Of a stretch of DNA of 64,000 bases, positions 52,391 through 63,520 are shown piece by piece. The position numbers were made by a program, and so were the translations under genes. Source of the stretch: Closterium sp. Naga37s-1. Taxonomy: Eukaryota; Streptophyta; Zygnematophyceae; Desmidiales; Closteriaceae. The DNA is taken from positions 1,426,501 to 1,490,500 of the forward strand of contig CANJKZ010000777.1 in the NCBI GenBank assembly GCA_947471745.1, written 5' to 3'. The notes beneath the pieces are model-generated. The model searched no databases, was not told the origin of the DNA, and saw nothing but the letters and a program-made list of their open reading frames with translations. Each line of letters begins with the position of its first letter. Position 1 is the first letter of the stretch.

Positions 52391-54794
52391 TCACTTGGTG
52401 ATGAGGAGCGGCCGCATCATGTCGTTCTCCTCGTGCTCCAGCATGTGGCAATGCCACACATAGCCCGGCCCGCGGCTCGCGTCAAACTCGAAGGTCTTCA
52501 CCCCCGACTGCTGGTAGAACGGAGTGTAAATCGTGAGCACCTGGCCAGGCTGCGACAGGGTCGTGTCCTTCCACCCGCGCTCATTCGCGTTCACCTCAAC
52601 AGCGGGGCCAGTGTAGCAGCTGGCCTTGCTCTTGTCCTTGAACGAGCACTTGCCTGCCTGGAACTTGGCGATGTCGAAGGGGCGGCGCGAGATGGGGCGG
52701 TGCTGGATGAGGTGCAGGTGCATGGCGTGCGCGTCCGCGCTGAGGTTGATGATGTTCCACAGCTCCGCCGTGCCCTCCTTGGCGATCTCGGTGGCGGGGT
52801 CGTGGTGCATCTTGCCGTCGATGGTCACGCGGATGGGCAGCTGCGTCGCGGGGTCCATGATCTCTACCAACGTGTTGAACCGCGACCGCACCGCGCTAGC
52901 AACATCCACCCGAGGAATGCTCTGCTCCGTCTCGGCGGGGTGTGGGGAAGGGTTAAAAAAACGAATGAACCAAGGGACGAGAAAACCAGCAAGGAGCAAG
53001 AAACAAGAAAATAGTTAGAGGCGAGAGTCTGTTTCAAAGAGCAAAGACGTACGACGAGGATGGTAGTGACAGGCGGGGAGGGGATTCGAGACGTACGACG
53101 AGGGAGCTAGGGATGGGCGGGGAGGGGATCTTGGTCTTCTTCAGCACGAAGCGCATGACGACGCCCGTGTTGGCGTCGGCGGGCTCGCCGGCGGGGTACG
53201 GGGCGCGTGCGTCGTTGGTGAGAATGACGTCCTTGCAGTGCCCGGGCGCGCCGTTGAAGTCCACCAGAATGTCCATCCGCTCGCCCGGCATCACCAGCAG
53301 CGACGACATGCGCACCGGCGCCGCCAGGTACCCGCCATCCGAACCGATCTGAACCGTGGCAACAGAAGAAATATAAAATGGTTGAGACGGGAAAACAAAA
53401 GCACATGGGAAGTTGGTTATGTACCGGCAAGTACTAGCAGAGGAAATCCCTATGAGCTGCATTAGTGGACAGCGCTCCATACGAGCAGCGGTTTACCTGG
53501 ATAATCTCGAGGCTGGGGCCCTTCAGCGGGGGCGTGAAGTTGGGGTAGTCTCCGCGTCCTGCGCACGTGAACCTGAGGTTGTAAAAGCGCGCGTTCGACC
53601 CGCCCAGCACGCGGAAGCGGTACAGCGCTCGCCGGACCTTGAGGTACGGCCACACGACGCCGTTCACGAGAATGTGGTTACCAAAGTACTCGGGAACCCA
53701 GTTCGGGTGCACCTTCGGCACGATCCCCACGTTCGGGTAGTCGATCGACCCGTTGGCGAAAAACGAGCGGTCGGCGAGAACGAGAGGCACGTAGCGCCCG
53801 CTGCCGGGCTGCGGGAGGAACTGGAGGTTCTTCTCCTCGCCCTTGGGATCCACGATGATGTACGCGCCGGCCAGCCCCGCCACCGTGTTGAGCCGCGTCC
53901 ACCCGAGCGCGTGGTCGTGGAACCAGATGAGCGACGCGCTCTGCTGGTTGCCGTAGCGGTACAGGCGCGACTTGAAGGTGGGGCCGACCTCGCCGAACTG
54001 CGTGAACCACGCGTCGGGGTGCCCGTCGAAATCGCTCATCTGCTCGCCTCCGTGCCTGTGCACCACTGCGGAGGGGAAATGCCGACGCACAATGGCAAGA
54101 CAATGCGTGAGTCGGAATGATGAGCAACGGCTAGTAGCTCCGCGCGGACGGAAATGGGGAGAAGCGACAATGGGAGCAATATTGGCAGCCGTGGAAAGGA
54201 AGGCAATTTCTGTGGCGACGCACCGATGGGAATGCCGCCCATCTTGGGCTTGGCCATGCCAGGCATGAGCGTGAAGTCGTTGGTGAACATGTGCTGGCGG
54301 TCCAGCAGCTTGTTCTGCCAGTACACCTTGGTGCGCACGCCCTTCTTCGCGATCAGGATGGGCCCCGGATACGACGCCGTCTTCGCGTCCATTCCGTACG
54401 CGTACTGCTTCGTCGCCGGCAGGTCGCGGTGAAATTTCTGCGCATTCAAGCCGGGGCAATCAAGAATTGAGGGGAAAAACGCTCGTCAAAACTCAGGAGC
54501 ACGAGGTTTTGTCACGGTAACAAGGTGCTTCACGGAAAAGCATGGCTCTGCCTTGGTATTACTCACGTGGTAGATCTGGTAGGCGCTAATCTGAAGCGTC
54601 TTCCCGCTGGCAGCGTCGACGACGGTGGGCGTGAACGAAGTGGCCATGTCGTTGACGAACTTGCAGAGCGGGTACTTGGGGAACCGGTTCTTGCACTTGG
54701 GACCGGCGAGAGGCGCAGCTATTGACGCAGCAAGCAGGGAGAGCAGGCAGAGGGCGAGCAGGCCCTCCGTCTTGGGACGCGGTGAGGAAGCCAT
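52391..54794 (-). CDS. LPR1: LPR1/CotA-type multicopper oxidase (putative ferroxidase)
   Basis: Secreted multicopper oxidase of the spore-coat CotA/LPR1 type; plant LPR1 acts as a ferroxidase in phosphate and iron sensing. Exons (minus): 54794-54567, 54437-54224, 54065-53497, 53348-53097, 52930-52391; phases chain to 600 aa, close to the family size. A signal peptide (LLALCLLSLLAASIAAPLAG) follows the start. Copper ligands: HRHG near 150-153 (HLHG is usual), WFHDHALG near 195-202, HAMHLHLI near 489-495, and WHCHMLEHEENDMM near 580-593, which supplies the type 1 His, Cys, His and an axial Met. Other family blocks: TRLNTVAGLAGAYII, FFANGSIDYPNVG, VMPGERMDILVDF. Exon four has its donor junction copied 44 bp downstream. 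Family is secure; ferroxidase activity is inferred. A CotA-like bilirubin-oxidase role cannot be excluded. Confidence 0.93.
53041..53140 (-). repeat. Tandem copy of the exon-four donor junction in the LPR1-like gene
   Basis: The block ATCCCCTCCCCGCC...CTCGTC|GTACGT occurs twice, with donors after exon edges 53097 and 53053, 44 nt apart. Because 44 is not a multiple of three, only the first donor joins exon five in frame. Confidence 0.85.
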
Positions 54795-55630
54795 TGCAAA
54801 GCAGGTAGATGTTGGGAAGAACCTGATCACTTGGCGAGGAACTGAGAGGGATGTTTCCGAAAAGTGCTGGAGACTTGTGTCGCAATGAAAAGACTCACGA
54901 ATTTGTACTTCCTCTCAGGAACCAACCACCCAGTCCTGTAAGATGTGGCTTGAGAAAATGCATAGCGACTCGGAAACGGGTTCAGTCGCGTCGCATGTGC
55001 TTACGGGAATGAGATCGATGGCATCGCGGCGCGGCAAGGGCCAAGGATTGGCTTGCGTGCGTCGCGTAAATATTCCTGTTGTACGGAACTGATCTGTAAA
55101 GGAGATCCAGGGTTGGGCCAAAGTGAATGTAAGGGAAGCTTATGGCGACTCCGCTTATGGCTAGATAATTTGTACACTAAAGGACGTTAGCTTATGCACA
55201 AGCTCTACAACAGAATCTAAGCATACACACCAATATAGGACTTTGATTGTACTTCACTAGTTACTTCACTAATTGGATCCATTCTAGCATTCATCGTGAC
55301 CTTCACGTCTCTTTTTCAATATACTTCACTTACAACTTTTTTTAGCATATATCGCATCATATACTCCAAGGGTTGCGTTCTCTTATTGCAGCGAAACTCA
55401 ACCCTTTATTGCAGCGAAACCCAACCGTATGGCGCGGGAACCCGTTTCAAACCTGTTCTCACCAATTTCCTCCCCGATGATTTTGCCTGCATTGGTCTTC
55501 GATGGTAACTTCTTATGACTCTTCGACTGGTCCTGTCGCTTTGCCTTCATACTCGTTACTGTTTAGTTTTGTTACGTTCAGGAATGAGCAAGGTTTATTC
55601 CTTATTGTAACACCTCCTTTCATTTCTTGG
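54795..55630. other. Upstream region of the LPR1-like gene
   Basis: No exon or repeat family recognised. A short direct repeat TTATTGCAGCGAAAC occurs at about 55384 and 55407. The promoter and 5' untranslated region of the minus-strand oxidase should lie at its left. Confidence 0.5.
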
Positions 55631-55639
55631 CGTAGCAAG

Positions 55640-56095
55640 TTCTGACTCACTTGACTACCCCGCTGAGGTTGGCGCAGTGCTGGTACTGCTTGCGTGACAC
55701 TCGCTTCATAAGGAAGTCCGCTGCCATGTCACCGGTGGGGCAGTGCGTCATGTCAACCTTCCCTTTGTCAATCTCGTCCTTGACGAAGAAGTATCGTAGC
55801 GCGATGTGCTTCATCCGGCTGACGAAACAACGTTTGTTCGCAACCTTTATCGTCCTCTGGTTGTCGCAATTAAGACGAAAGGTCGGCGACGTCGCAAATT
55901 TTCGCCTCCTGTAGGAGCTCCTGCAGATAGAGGCCTTTACGAACTGCGGCGGTGGCGACGATGAACTCGACTTCTACTAACGATAGGGCGACCAACTTTT
56001 GCTTATGGGAATTCCTGGAGATTCGTTCTGTCTTCTCGAATCTGAAGAGGAAGCCGGTTCTCGACCGTCGATTGTCAAAATCAGCGGCTGAAGGG
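55640..56095 (-). pseudogene. RNase H fragment of an element A-like Copia retrotransposon
   Basis: The minus strand resembles the RNase H end of element A at 14826-15280: ACGAAGAAGTA and GCGATGTGCTTC blocks, codons for DNQ and a KHIA-like motif, in the same order. It has many changes, no continuous frame and no LTR next to it. Confidence 0.75.
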
Positions 56096-57772
56096 TTTCC
56101 TCAAATTTGTACGCTTCCCACTCAACCACCCCTCGTCTTGCCGTTTCAACCACTCTCATAATGTCACCTTTGATGTGTCTGTTAGCTTCTACGCTCGCTC
56201 CCCTCACACAGGTACCCTGTTTCCCCCCCTCCCCTCTTTCTCACTCCCACTCCCCCCCCTGGTCCCACACCTCCACTTGCTCCACTGCCCTCGCATCTTG
56301 CCCCGTCTGGTGTGTCACACATCACCCCTCTTCCCTCGATTGGGCATGAGGGGGAGACTGCTGACTCTCGAGGCTTGGTAGAGGGGTGAGCCTCCTGTGT
56401 CGGCCCCTTCACCGCCACCACCCCCCCCCCCCCCCCCCCCCCCCCCCTCCCCCTCTCTCCATCCCCCAACCCCAGAGCAGCCTCTGCCGTCATCGGCGTT
56501 GTCCCCGCAATCGCCGCAGCAGCCTTCAATGAATCACAGCCCTCGTCTCCACTGCGGTTGGTCGCTGTGGACTCTGGGGGTGCTGTTTCTTGGGGTGCTA
56601 GGGGTGCCAGCTCTGGAAGTGCTGATTCTAGGGTCCTGGCGTTGGGGGTGCTGGCTCTGCGGGTGCTAGCGCATGAGGTACATGGTCTAGGGGTGCAGCG
56701 GGCACGAAATGATCGGTGCAGTAGCAGCCGTAGAAGCCGCTGCTACAGCAGCAGCAGCCGCCGTCGCCGCTGGTGTCTGCACTTCGCCTTCTTGGTCTTT
56801 CTTACACCTCGATTCACCGACCACATGTTCCTCCCTCATCGCCTCTCCCTGTCTATGGTCCCACGTTTCCTCCCCCGGTCTTGGCTTGTCTTCGTCCTCA
56901 TTCGCAGTTGTCTTCTCCTCTGTCTCCCGACCCATCTCCTGACTCTATCCACCAGGTCCGTTGCCACCGTCTGTTCTCCCGTTACCTCATCCGTCCTCCC
57001 TTGCTGTCTCCTCTCCTTTGTTCTCTTACTCTTTCCGTGCCATTCGCCCTCCGATCTCCCGTATCATATTCTCCCTCGTTTCCAACCTCACTGTTCCTCC
57101 TCCCGTCTCCGCTCTTGTCGCTGCTGCTGCTGAATTTGCCTCCAATCGTCGGCTTGACTATGCCACTCAGTTGGTCTCTGCTCCTGCCCCTCTTTCGTCA
57201 GTCGGGAGTGCTCCTGCCTCTAGACGTGACGTCTTAGAGGACAGACAATACGAGTTGGCTTTACTTGCGGTCGTTGCTCCTCATCTTTGTGCCATGCTAC
57301 TAGCCCCTGAAGGTGACCGAGCCGCTCTTGAAATCTTGACCCCTCACACATACGCTGAGGATGTTTTGGGACCCTGGGCCTCTCAGAGGATAGCAGTCAT
57401 GGACGCAGAGATGACATCTTGGAGGTCCACACTCACCTACATCGACGCAGTTCCCCTCCTAGGGAAAACGTAGTAGATGGCAAGTGGATCTTCAAGGTGA
57501 AAAGGCCACCTGGTAAGATGCTTGCCTTGAAGGTGCACTATGTGGCCAAGGGCTTTAGTCAACGAAAATGGTTAGACCTCTTTCATACCTTCTCCCCCAC
57601 GCGATCGAGTTCTCGAATGCCTTTATCCAGGGCAGCCTGCACGAGCAGATCTTCATCCGCCGCCCACTTGGCTTTACTGGGTACTTTCCTACTGGGACCC
57701 AGTGGATCCATCGATGGCCCGTCTACGGTCTGCGCCAGGCGCCTCGTCAGTGGCACAACACACTCTAGACTA

Positions 57773-59100
57773 GGGGCGTATCCCTGGGTGGTGGAAGGGC
57801 CACTGTAGATAGCAGGCGGGAAATGCGGATGCCACGAATCTGTATATCGCGGGTTGGTGTCATGAAATTGGCGCGGTTCAAGTGTGCTGTGATTGGTCGA
57901 AGTAACATATCGCATGGGAGTGTTGGGTCGCACGGTCCACCCACCACATCGCACATGTATTGTTCCCGCGCAAATTGTAGTCGCACACACCACGTTTGAC
58001 TTCACACATGCCGGTAAAATTCCCGATCCAACCAAACCAGCGATTGGTCGGGATGAAGCTGTGCCTGACCCCTGCGATGAGCTTCACCCAACTTCTTTGC
58101 ATCGGCGTGGCAAAAAGCAACCACCAGTTGCTCCAGATCTAGATCTACTCTAGGCATGATGTAGACCACCACAGAACCCCACGCACACGCGAGTGAGGGA
58201 ATCCTAGAGCAAGTTTAGCACCGCAGGTTCAACATGCCTCCCCGTAAGCAGAGAGACCGGGGTAAGGGTAAGGCAAAGGTCGACGATGACGAGCCTTGGG
58301 AGGATCCGCCATATGTGAAGTGGATGATGGAGCAGTGCGAGAACGGCAAAATGCGTAGTAACATAAAGCGTGAAGCAGATACCAGGCGAGACGGTGCCGG
58401 CCCGAGCTCTGCGCGTGGCGCACACGCAGATAGCTCAAATGGCGGTGGCGACACAGACGTGAGCGATGACGAGCTTGAGGAGATCGTCTCCTGCATCGCA
58501 ATCCAATGCACAACAGCAGTGGCTACAATACGGTTGAAGCTTTCTATGTAGAACCCATATAATATGTGCACATCAATGCAGAGCAGTAGGACCACCAGAG
58601 TGGTCATGTCGCGACGGATGGAACAGGTGCCGAAGAAGCGCTGCTGGGCAGTGCTTTATCACGGTCTGGCGCATATATTTCAGCAAACGTGTATTGGCAG
58701 CGGCGTGTGCTTAGCGGCTCGGCCGTCAACCTTGTAAAGTGGTCATCTAGCGGCTTGTGCATGCGCGGTGTGTGTTTACACTTATGCCAAATGGCACGTA
58801 TGTATGAACCAACTTTCTGCTTGTCAATTTACAGGCCCCCTTTGAGCGTCAAGTTTACCTATTCCCAAATGCGAGGTCGGCTTTCAGTTGGGGGAGTAGC
58901 CGGTTTGACTTTTTGTGTGGTGTCGCAATGTGCTGTGATTGGTTGCATACATTCATGTGCGATCGTCGCACTCTTTGTTTTCCTTGCCACGAACTGCGAG
59001 CCGCAGGCAACTCGGGGGAAATGTTGATGGCAGCCGGGTTTCCCGCATGCCATCAACATTGCCTGCTACAGTGGCCCTACCACCACCCAGGGATACGCCC
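57773..59100. mobile_element. 1.33-kb DNA transposon with 35-bp inverted ends
   Basis: The ends GGGGCGTATCCCTGGGTGGT and (reverse complement) GGGCGTATCCCTGGGTGGTG continue to CCACTGTAG with one indel and one mismatch over 35 bp. TA (or CTA) is duplicated at 57771-57772 and 59101-59102. It interrupts the RT of element H. Carries one 105-codon open frame and no complete transposase. The termini resemble those of the MITE at 41930 (GGG-YGTAT-YYCTGG). A PIF/Harbinger-like origin is suspected. Confidence 0.85.
58234..58551 (+). CDS. Small acidic open frame in the DNA transposon (105 aa)
   Basis: MPPRKQRDRGKGKAKVDDDE, then WMMEQCENGKMRSNIKREAD and a Ser/Asp-rich part (SDDELEEIVSCIAI). It has a basic N-terminus and an acidic C-terminus. 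No family recognised. Being inside inverted repeats, it may be the N-terminal stub of a transposase or accessory protein. Confidence 0.4.
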   Translation: MPPRKQRDRGKGKAKVDDDEPWEDPPYVKWMMEQCENGKMRSNIKREADTRRDGAGPSSARGAHADSSNGGGDTDVSDDELEEIVSCIAIQCTTAVATIRLKLSM

Positions 59101-60352
59101 TATTATGGCGGAACTTCGCTTCTTTCTGTCCTCAACTGAATTGTCGCTCTTCGTTCACTCCAATTCTACTTCTTTCAACATCCTTGTCTATGTCGATGTC
59201 ATTGTGACACAACTGCACTGGCCTTAGTGAAGGCCAAATCGCTTAGGAGAAACAAGTGCACAAAGCTACGTGATCTGCGTCGCTATCTTGGCCTACAAAT
59301 TGCTAGGGATAGAGCAGCGTACATTGTTACTCTGACTCAGTTACGCATGGTGCAGCATATCCTCCAGTGCTTTGGCCTCTGTTTCTCCTCTGCACAGCCA
59401 ACTCCTCTGCTTATTGGCCATACGCTCTCAGCCCTTGACCCTAACAATCCTCTTGAGCCTAGTGGTCAGTATCCAGAGCTGGTGCGATGCCTCATGTACC
59501 TGATGACCTGCACTCGCCCAGACCCCGCATATCCTCTCAGCATCCTTGCTCGCTTTGTTGCGACTGGGAGACAACGACCTGAGCATTAGTTGGCTGCTAA
59601 GAGGGTATTGTCCTATCTGCCTAGTACATAAGACACGAGGCTTGTGCTCGTAGGACGACAGCCGGTTGCACTTACGGGACAGACTGACGCATCGTAGGCA
59701 GACGACATCGAAACTCTCAGGTCTTCTCAAAGCTACTGCTTCAGTCTTGGTGCAGGAGCGGTCCCGTGAAGGTCAACTTGCTCATCGTCAGTGGCACAGT
59801 TTAGTTGTGGTGCAGATATTTACGCTGGCGCTATGGCTTCATATGAGCTCCGATGGCTGGCTTTCTTGCTCACAGACTTAGGTGAGCCACCTAGCTCTGC
59901 TCCGGTCTTGTTTGCTGATAATACGGCCATGATCCTCCTGTGTCAGGAGCCTAGACTGGAGGGCAAAACGAACACATTCAACTGTAGTACTTCCTACTGT
60001 GTGAGCTGCAGCAACGCGGCCAGACACACGAAATACACTTAGCCTCAAGGGCCAACATCGCAGACATCTTCAGCGACTCTGCATACAGCTTGGCCTTGTC
60101 CCAGCATGCCCAGGTCTTTGATCTCTATAAACTGTACTTGGTTTGATTTTGTTTAATTATACTCACTGACTGGCCTTATGGCCGTTCGTCTTATAGGCTA
60201 CGCTAGTAGTACCAGCTTGAGTTGTACCTCATACACTCTATTGTTCTTGCTGACATGCCTTTTGGCCCCTTGCCTCTAAGGCTCGAGTAGTTGTGCCGCC
60301 TTGAGTTGTTTCTCATTTTCTGGGCACTGCTGCTTACCTAGCATAGGGGGCG

Positions 60353-60480
60353 TGTCAACGTACACATACATATTTGCATGTGTACTTTGTAGGCTAGGCT
60401 GGGCTGTACTACAGAGGGTATGAGATGTTAGATATACCCCCTTTGTATCTCCTCATGTTCCATTCATTTTGTTTCTACCA
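60353..60480 (+). repeat. 3' LTR of element H
   Basis: 128 bp, TGTCAACGTACACATAC...TTTCTACCA, preceded by the purine tract ATAGGGGGCG. It shares the GTAGGCTA...GGGTA core with the other short LTRs. Confidence 0.75.
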
Positions 60481-61260
60481 GTTTGGAGTATTATGGGGTT
60501 TTGTGACAAAGATGTCAGGATTGTGCTCGTTCATTTTGCAGTGCTCCAATTTTTCGGGCATGCCGGTTTGATCCTCTGATGTAATAAAGCAGTGTTGGCC
60601 AAGGACGATGACCTCGACGATAATCTGTTTGGTATAATCGAATAGTCAAATGTTATTATTTCCCTGGAAGATGCAGCCGCAAATTGTTGTGACTCCGTGG
60701 GGCGCGTAGTCTAGAAAGTACTAAACCTAGTTCTTCTCAAACATCCTAAGGTGAATTTCCCAACAAGCGAGGTGCTCGTACTGTTTTTATGAGGGCAAGA
60801 TGACGTCATCACTGTACTATGCAACTGAAGATCCGTAATGCGCAGCCTCCCGAAAATAAATTATTTATCGACGAGTTTGAGATGACAACACGTTGTGGGA
60901 AGCTGATTGATTGTGTAGGGCGAAACACTAAAAGTGCACGGTATTACTTTATGTGTGTAGGGAGAGTGCGTGACTTGCATGGCATACTGTTACATTCACA
61001 CATAAATCCTCGTTGCAAGGCCTATATTCTGTTCGTTCGTCGATACCTTGTTGCTTGTGAACGTAAGGAAGAGAGTCAAGGTGTGCGATTCTCTTATTGT
61101 CAGAAAATGTCAAAAAGTTCTCATGCTGGTCAGATAGCTTTGAGTTTTAGTCATATTGACTATCACCCACCCGCATGAGAACTTGTTAGTTAGAGTTTTA
61201 GTTAGAGTTTTAGCTATCTGATAGCTTTGAGTTTTAGTCAGATTCATCAATGGCGGGTGA
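60481..61260. other. Intergenic stretch with short repeats
   Basis: No gene recognised. GATAGCTTTGAGTTTTAGTCA occurs at about 61132 and 61219 (21 bp, given here only as a motif: GATAGCTTTG...TAGTCA), and GTTAGAGTTTTA is repeated near 61189-61213. Confidence 0.55.
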
Positions 61261-61691
61261 TGTTACGATAAGGGAAATCTTGAGTGCACTACATTTCTGT
61301 TCGTAACAAGAACCCAGCACAATCAAGTACGAATGTGAACGGCCAGAGTGACGCAAAACGTCACATGCACTTGGCAGGATCTGGACCGTCAACGACAAAA
61401 GCATCGGGCGGCTGTATCGCCAAGGAAAGTGGCCGGAAAAGGTTTGTAACAAGTTCCCGCGTCGCACGGTGTCACCTCGCTGTAATAAGGGAATGTACTT
61501 CTTAGAGTACATGGCTAGCCTACGTCGTTTCGTATTCCCTGCACTCTATATATATAAAGCGATTTATATGTATATATAATCACTTCAGTCATTTACATTC
61601 ACTCTGATATGAGGTCAATCAATTCCGTTGCATTAACTCGGTGCGAACAACCTGAGGTGATTCCTGCTAGGTCCCCCATGGGATCGTAACA
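61261..61691 (+). repeat. 5' LTR of element G
   Basis: 431 bp with 9-bp terminal inverted repeats. Similar in size to the LTR of element A (446 bp), whose gag is also similar. Confidence 0.82.
61547..61559 (+). promoter_or_regulatory. TATA box candidate in element G LTR
   Basis: TATATATATAAAG about 145 bp before the LTR end, a plausible position for LTR transcription. Confidence 0.5.
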
Positions 61692-61781
61692 TGGTATGAA
61701 AGCTCAGGAATTCTTCGCACTGCCACCTCCGAAAGCTCCGGCAAACTAAAGGTGGCGTCCGGCACACGCCCGTGTGTAAGG

Positions 61782-62880
61782 ATGGCCGGCGGATCCAGAG
61801 GACAAACGAATCTGAGGCGACGACGACAATCAGCTCTGTCGCACTGGAGCAAGTGCTTCAGCGACTATCAACTCTTGAACAAGGACCTCAGACATTGCGG
61901 AGTGGCGACGCGGGAACCTCCTCCCAACCTTCTCAACCACCTGCGACTGGCCGCGGAACCGCCTCGCAAACCTTCTCCCTCGACACAAATGCATCAACAC
62001 CAAAAGTCCCTCGCCCAAGCGATGACGCAATTCTCTCAGCCCAGTCCAAGTTCCTTAGTATTTCTAAAATCAAGGCAAGTACCACTTTTGACAGCTAGGA
62101 CTTATATACCTGGAGCTTTGAGCTGGAGCTGCTCCTGCAGAAAGCACATATTCATCAATATTTTAACGGCAGCTACGCAGGCCCATCGGCTCGCTCATGG
62201 CGTACAACTTTTTGCTCCGAAACATATCGCTGACAGAGCAGCTGGGCATTCGCTCGTTTGATACGAAGCCAGCTCCGGCACTTGAAGCCTGGCTTTACCT
62301 CACCAAAATGTACCAGCCAACGGATTCAAAGTCGTCGAGCAGATGACTCCAACAACTGATGGAGGTAAAAATGCCAACAGCTACATCAATCGTTGCCGGC
62401 GCATACGCGGTCAAATCGCGAAGCACGGGAGTTCAATCTCCGAGCAAATATTTGTCACCATCGTGCTCGAAGGAATCGGCCCTGAATGGCGACCTTGCAA
62501 GGCCCTCCTCCGGCAACAGGGAGCTGTCACGGAAGTTGCCCTTTGCGCCGCCCTTCTTGTCGAACAACAGGACATGGACCTGCATAAGGATCGTCCTGCG
62601 CCGTGACGAGAAAAACTCGCCTTCTACACCGACAACAAGGAAGAGCGACGATTGCGGCGCCACTATTGCAAAATTTGCAAAACAAAAGTATGGGCATTCT
62701 GCGGAGCGATGTAAATTTTGCTACAGCAATCGCCAGCCCAAACCGAGCACTTGGGCCGGTCGACAGGACGTGCGGCAAGATACACGTAAAGCTCGGGGCT
62801 TTCAGCCCACACCACGCAATGCGAACCCAACCTGGAGCAGCCGTCGCCGGCACAACATGGAGGCTCGCGCAATGACATCA
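61782..62880 (+). pseudogene. Element G gag remnant
   Basis: Starts MAGGSRGQTNESEATTTISS at 61782 and stops near 62098. It resumes at 62343 with a UBN2-type core (YINRCRRIRGQIAKHGSSIS, LEGIGPEWRPCKALL, LLVEQQDMDLH), closely paralleling the gag of element A. A zinc-knuckle-like segment (KQKYGHSAERCKFCY) follows in another frame near 62690. Stops and frameshifts make it non-functional. Confidence 0.8.
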
Positions 62881-62932
62881 GCTATATGACAATGCGCCAC
62901 ACACGGGGAACTCGTTGTCGCCGCGTACGCAC

Positions 62933-63056
62933 TGTCAGATATATATGACTTAGTCTTTGTAGGCTCTAGTGGGGTAGTCACTAAGGGGTACAGGTTTCTA
63001 GGGTTTCATATTTGTATCCAAAATTTAACTAGTTCAATCATTCCTCATTCTTCACA
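62933..63056 (+). repeat. 5' LTR of element F
   Basis: 124 bp, TGTCAGATATATATGAC...TTCTTCACA, sharing the GTAGGCTCTAGTGGGGTAG and GGGTACA blocks with the other short LTRs. Confidence 0.88.
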
Positions 63057-63149
63057 TGGTATAGAGCGGGTTCCCTAGTGGGACCGTTTCATCCTAAGGG
63101 CCCACCTTCGATTTTTTTTTTAGCCTGCCCGAAGCGCGCTTTGCGTCCT

Positions 63150-63520
63150 GCCCTAAAATTTCGCGGCCCCTTAGTGGCCTGCCCCTTAACGGCCCCTTAG
63201 TGCCCCCCCCCCTCGCGGCCCCCTTAGCGGCCCCCTTCGCGGCCCCATCACGGCCCCTGTCGCGACCCCTTAGCGGCCCCTCGCGGCCCCTCTTAAGACC
63301 CTTCGCGCCCCCCCCCCTCCCCTTCGCGACCCTTCGCGGCCCCCTCACGGCCCTTCGCGGCCCCTTCGCGACCCTTCGCGGCCCCCTCACGGCCCTTCGC
63401 GGCCTCGTCGCGACCCTTCGCGGCCCCCCTCTCGGCCCTTTGGGGCCCCTCCGCGGCCCTTCGCGGCCCTTCGCGGCCCCTTCGCGGCCCCTTCGCGGCT
63501 CTTCGCGGCCCTGCCGCCCC
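63150..63520 (+). repeat. GC-rich leader repeat of element F
   Basis: Irregular 10- to 12-bp repeats CGGCCCCTTCG / CGACCCTTCG, in the same place as the GC-rich leaders of elements B and C. No coding sense. Confidence 0.8.

Larger units (their letters stand above)
56560..60480 (+). mobile_element. 5'-truncated short-LTR Copia remnant (element H)
   Basis: Plus-strand pol remains: linker (about 56560-56700); pre-RT (FASNRRLDYATQL, LEDRQYELALL at 57130-57270); RT start (MDAEMTSWRSTLTYIDAV); an internal deletion near 57600; SLHEQIFIRRPLGFTGYFPT; then an interruption by a DNA transposon at 57773-59100; then LVYVDVIVT, where YVDD has become YVDV, and RNase H to about 60040. The 3' LTR is 60353-60480. 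The left end is lost; the border with the minus-strand fragment before 56095 is not sharp. Related to elements B, C and E. Confidence 0.85.
61261..62932 (+). mobile_element. Element G: Copia 5' part (LTR and broken gag)
   Basis: The LTR at 61261-61691 is bounded by perfect inverted TGTTACGAT/ATCGTAACA. The primer-binding site TGGTATGAAAGC follows at 61692, then a degenerate gag. Continuity is lost at 62933, where the LTR of element F begins, so F probably inserted into G. The 3' part of G is outside the window. Confidence 0.82.

Noticed and set aside
52433..53018. Plus-strand frames opposite the multicopper oxidase
   Set aside because: Shadow of the GC-rich minus-strand exon, which carries all copper motifs.
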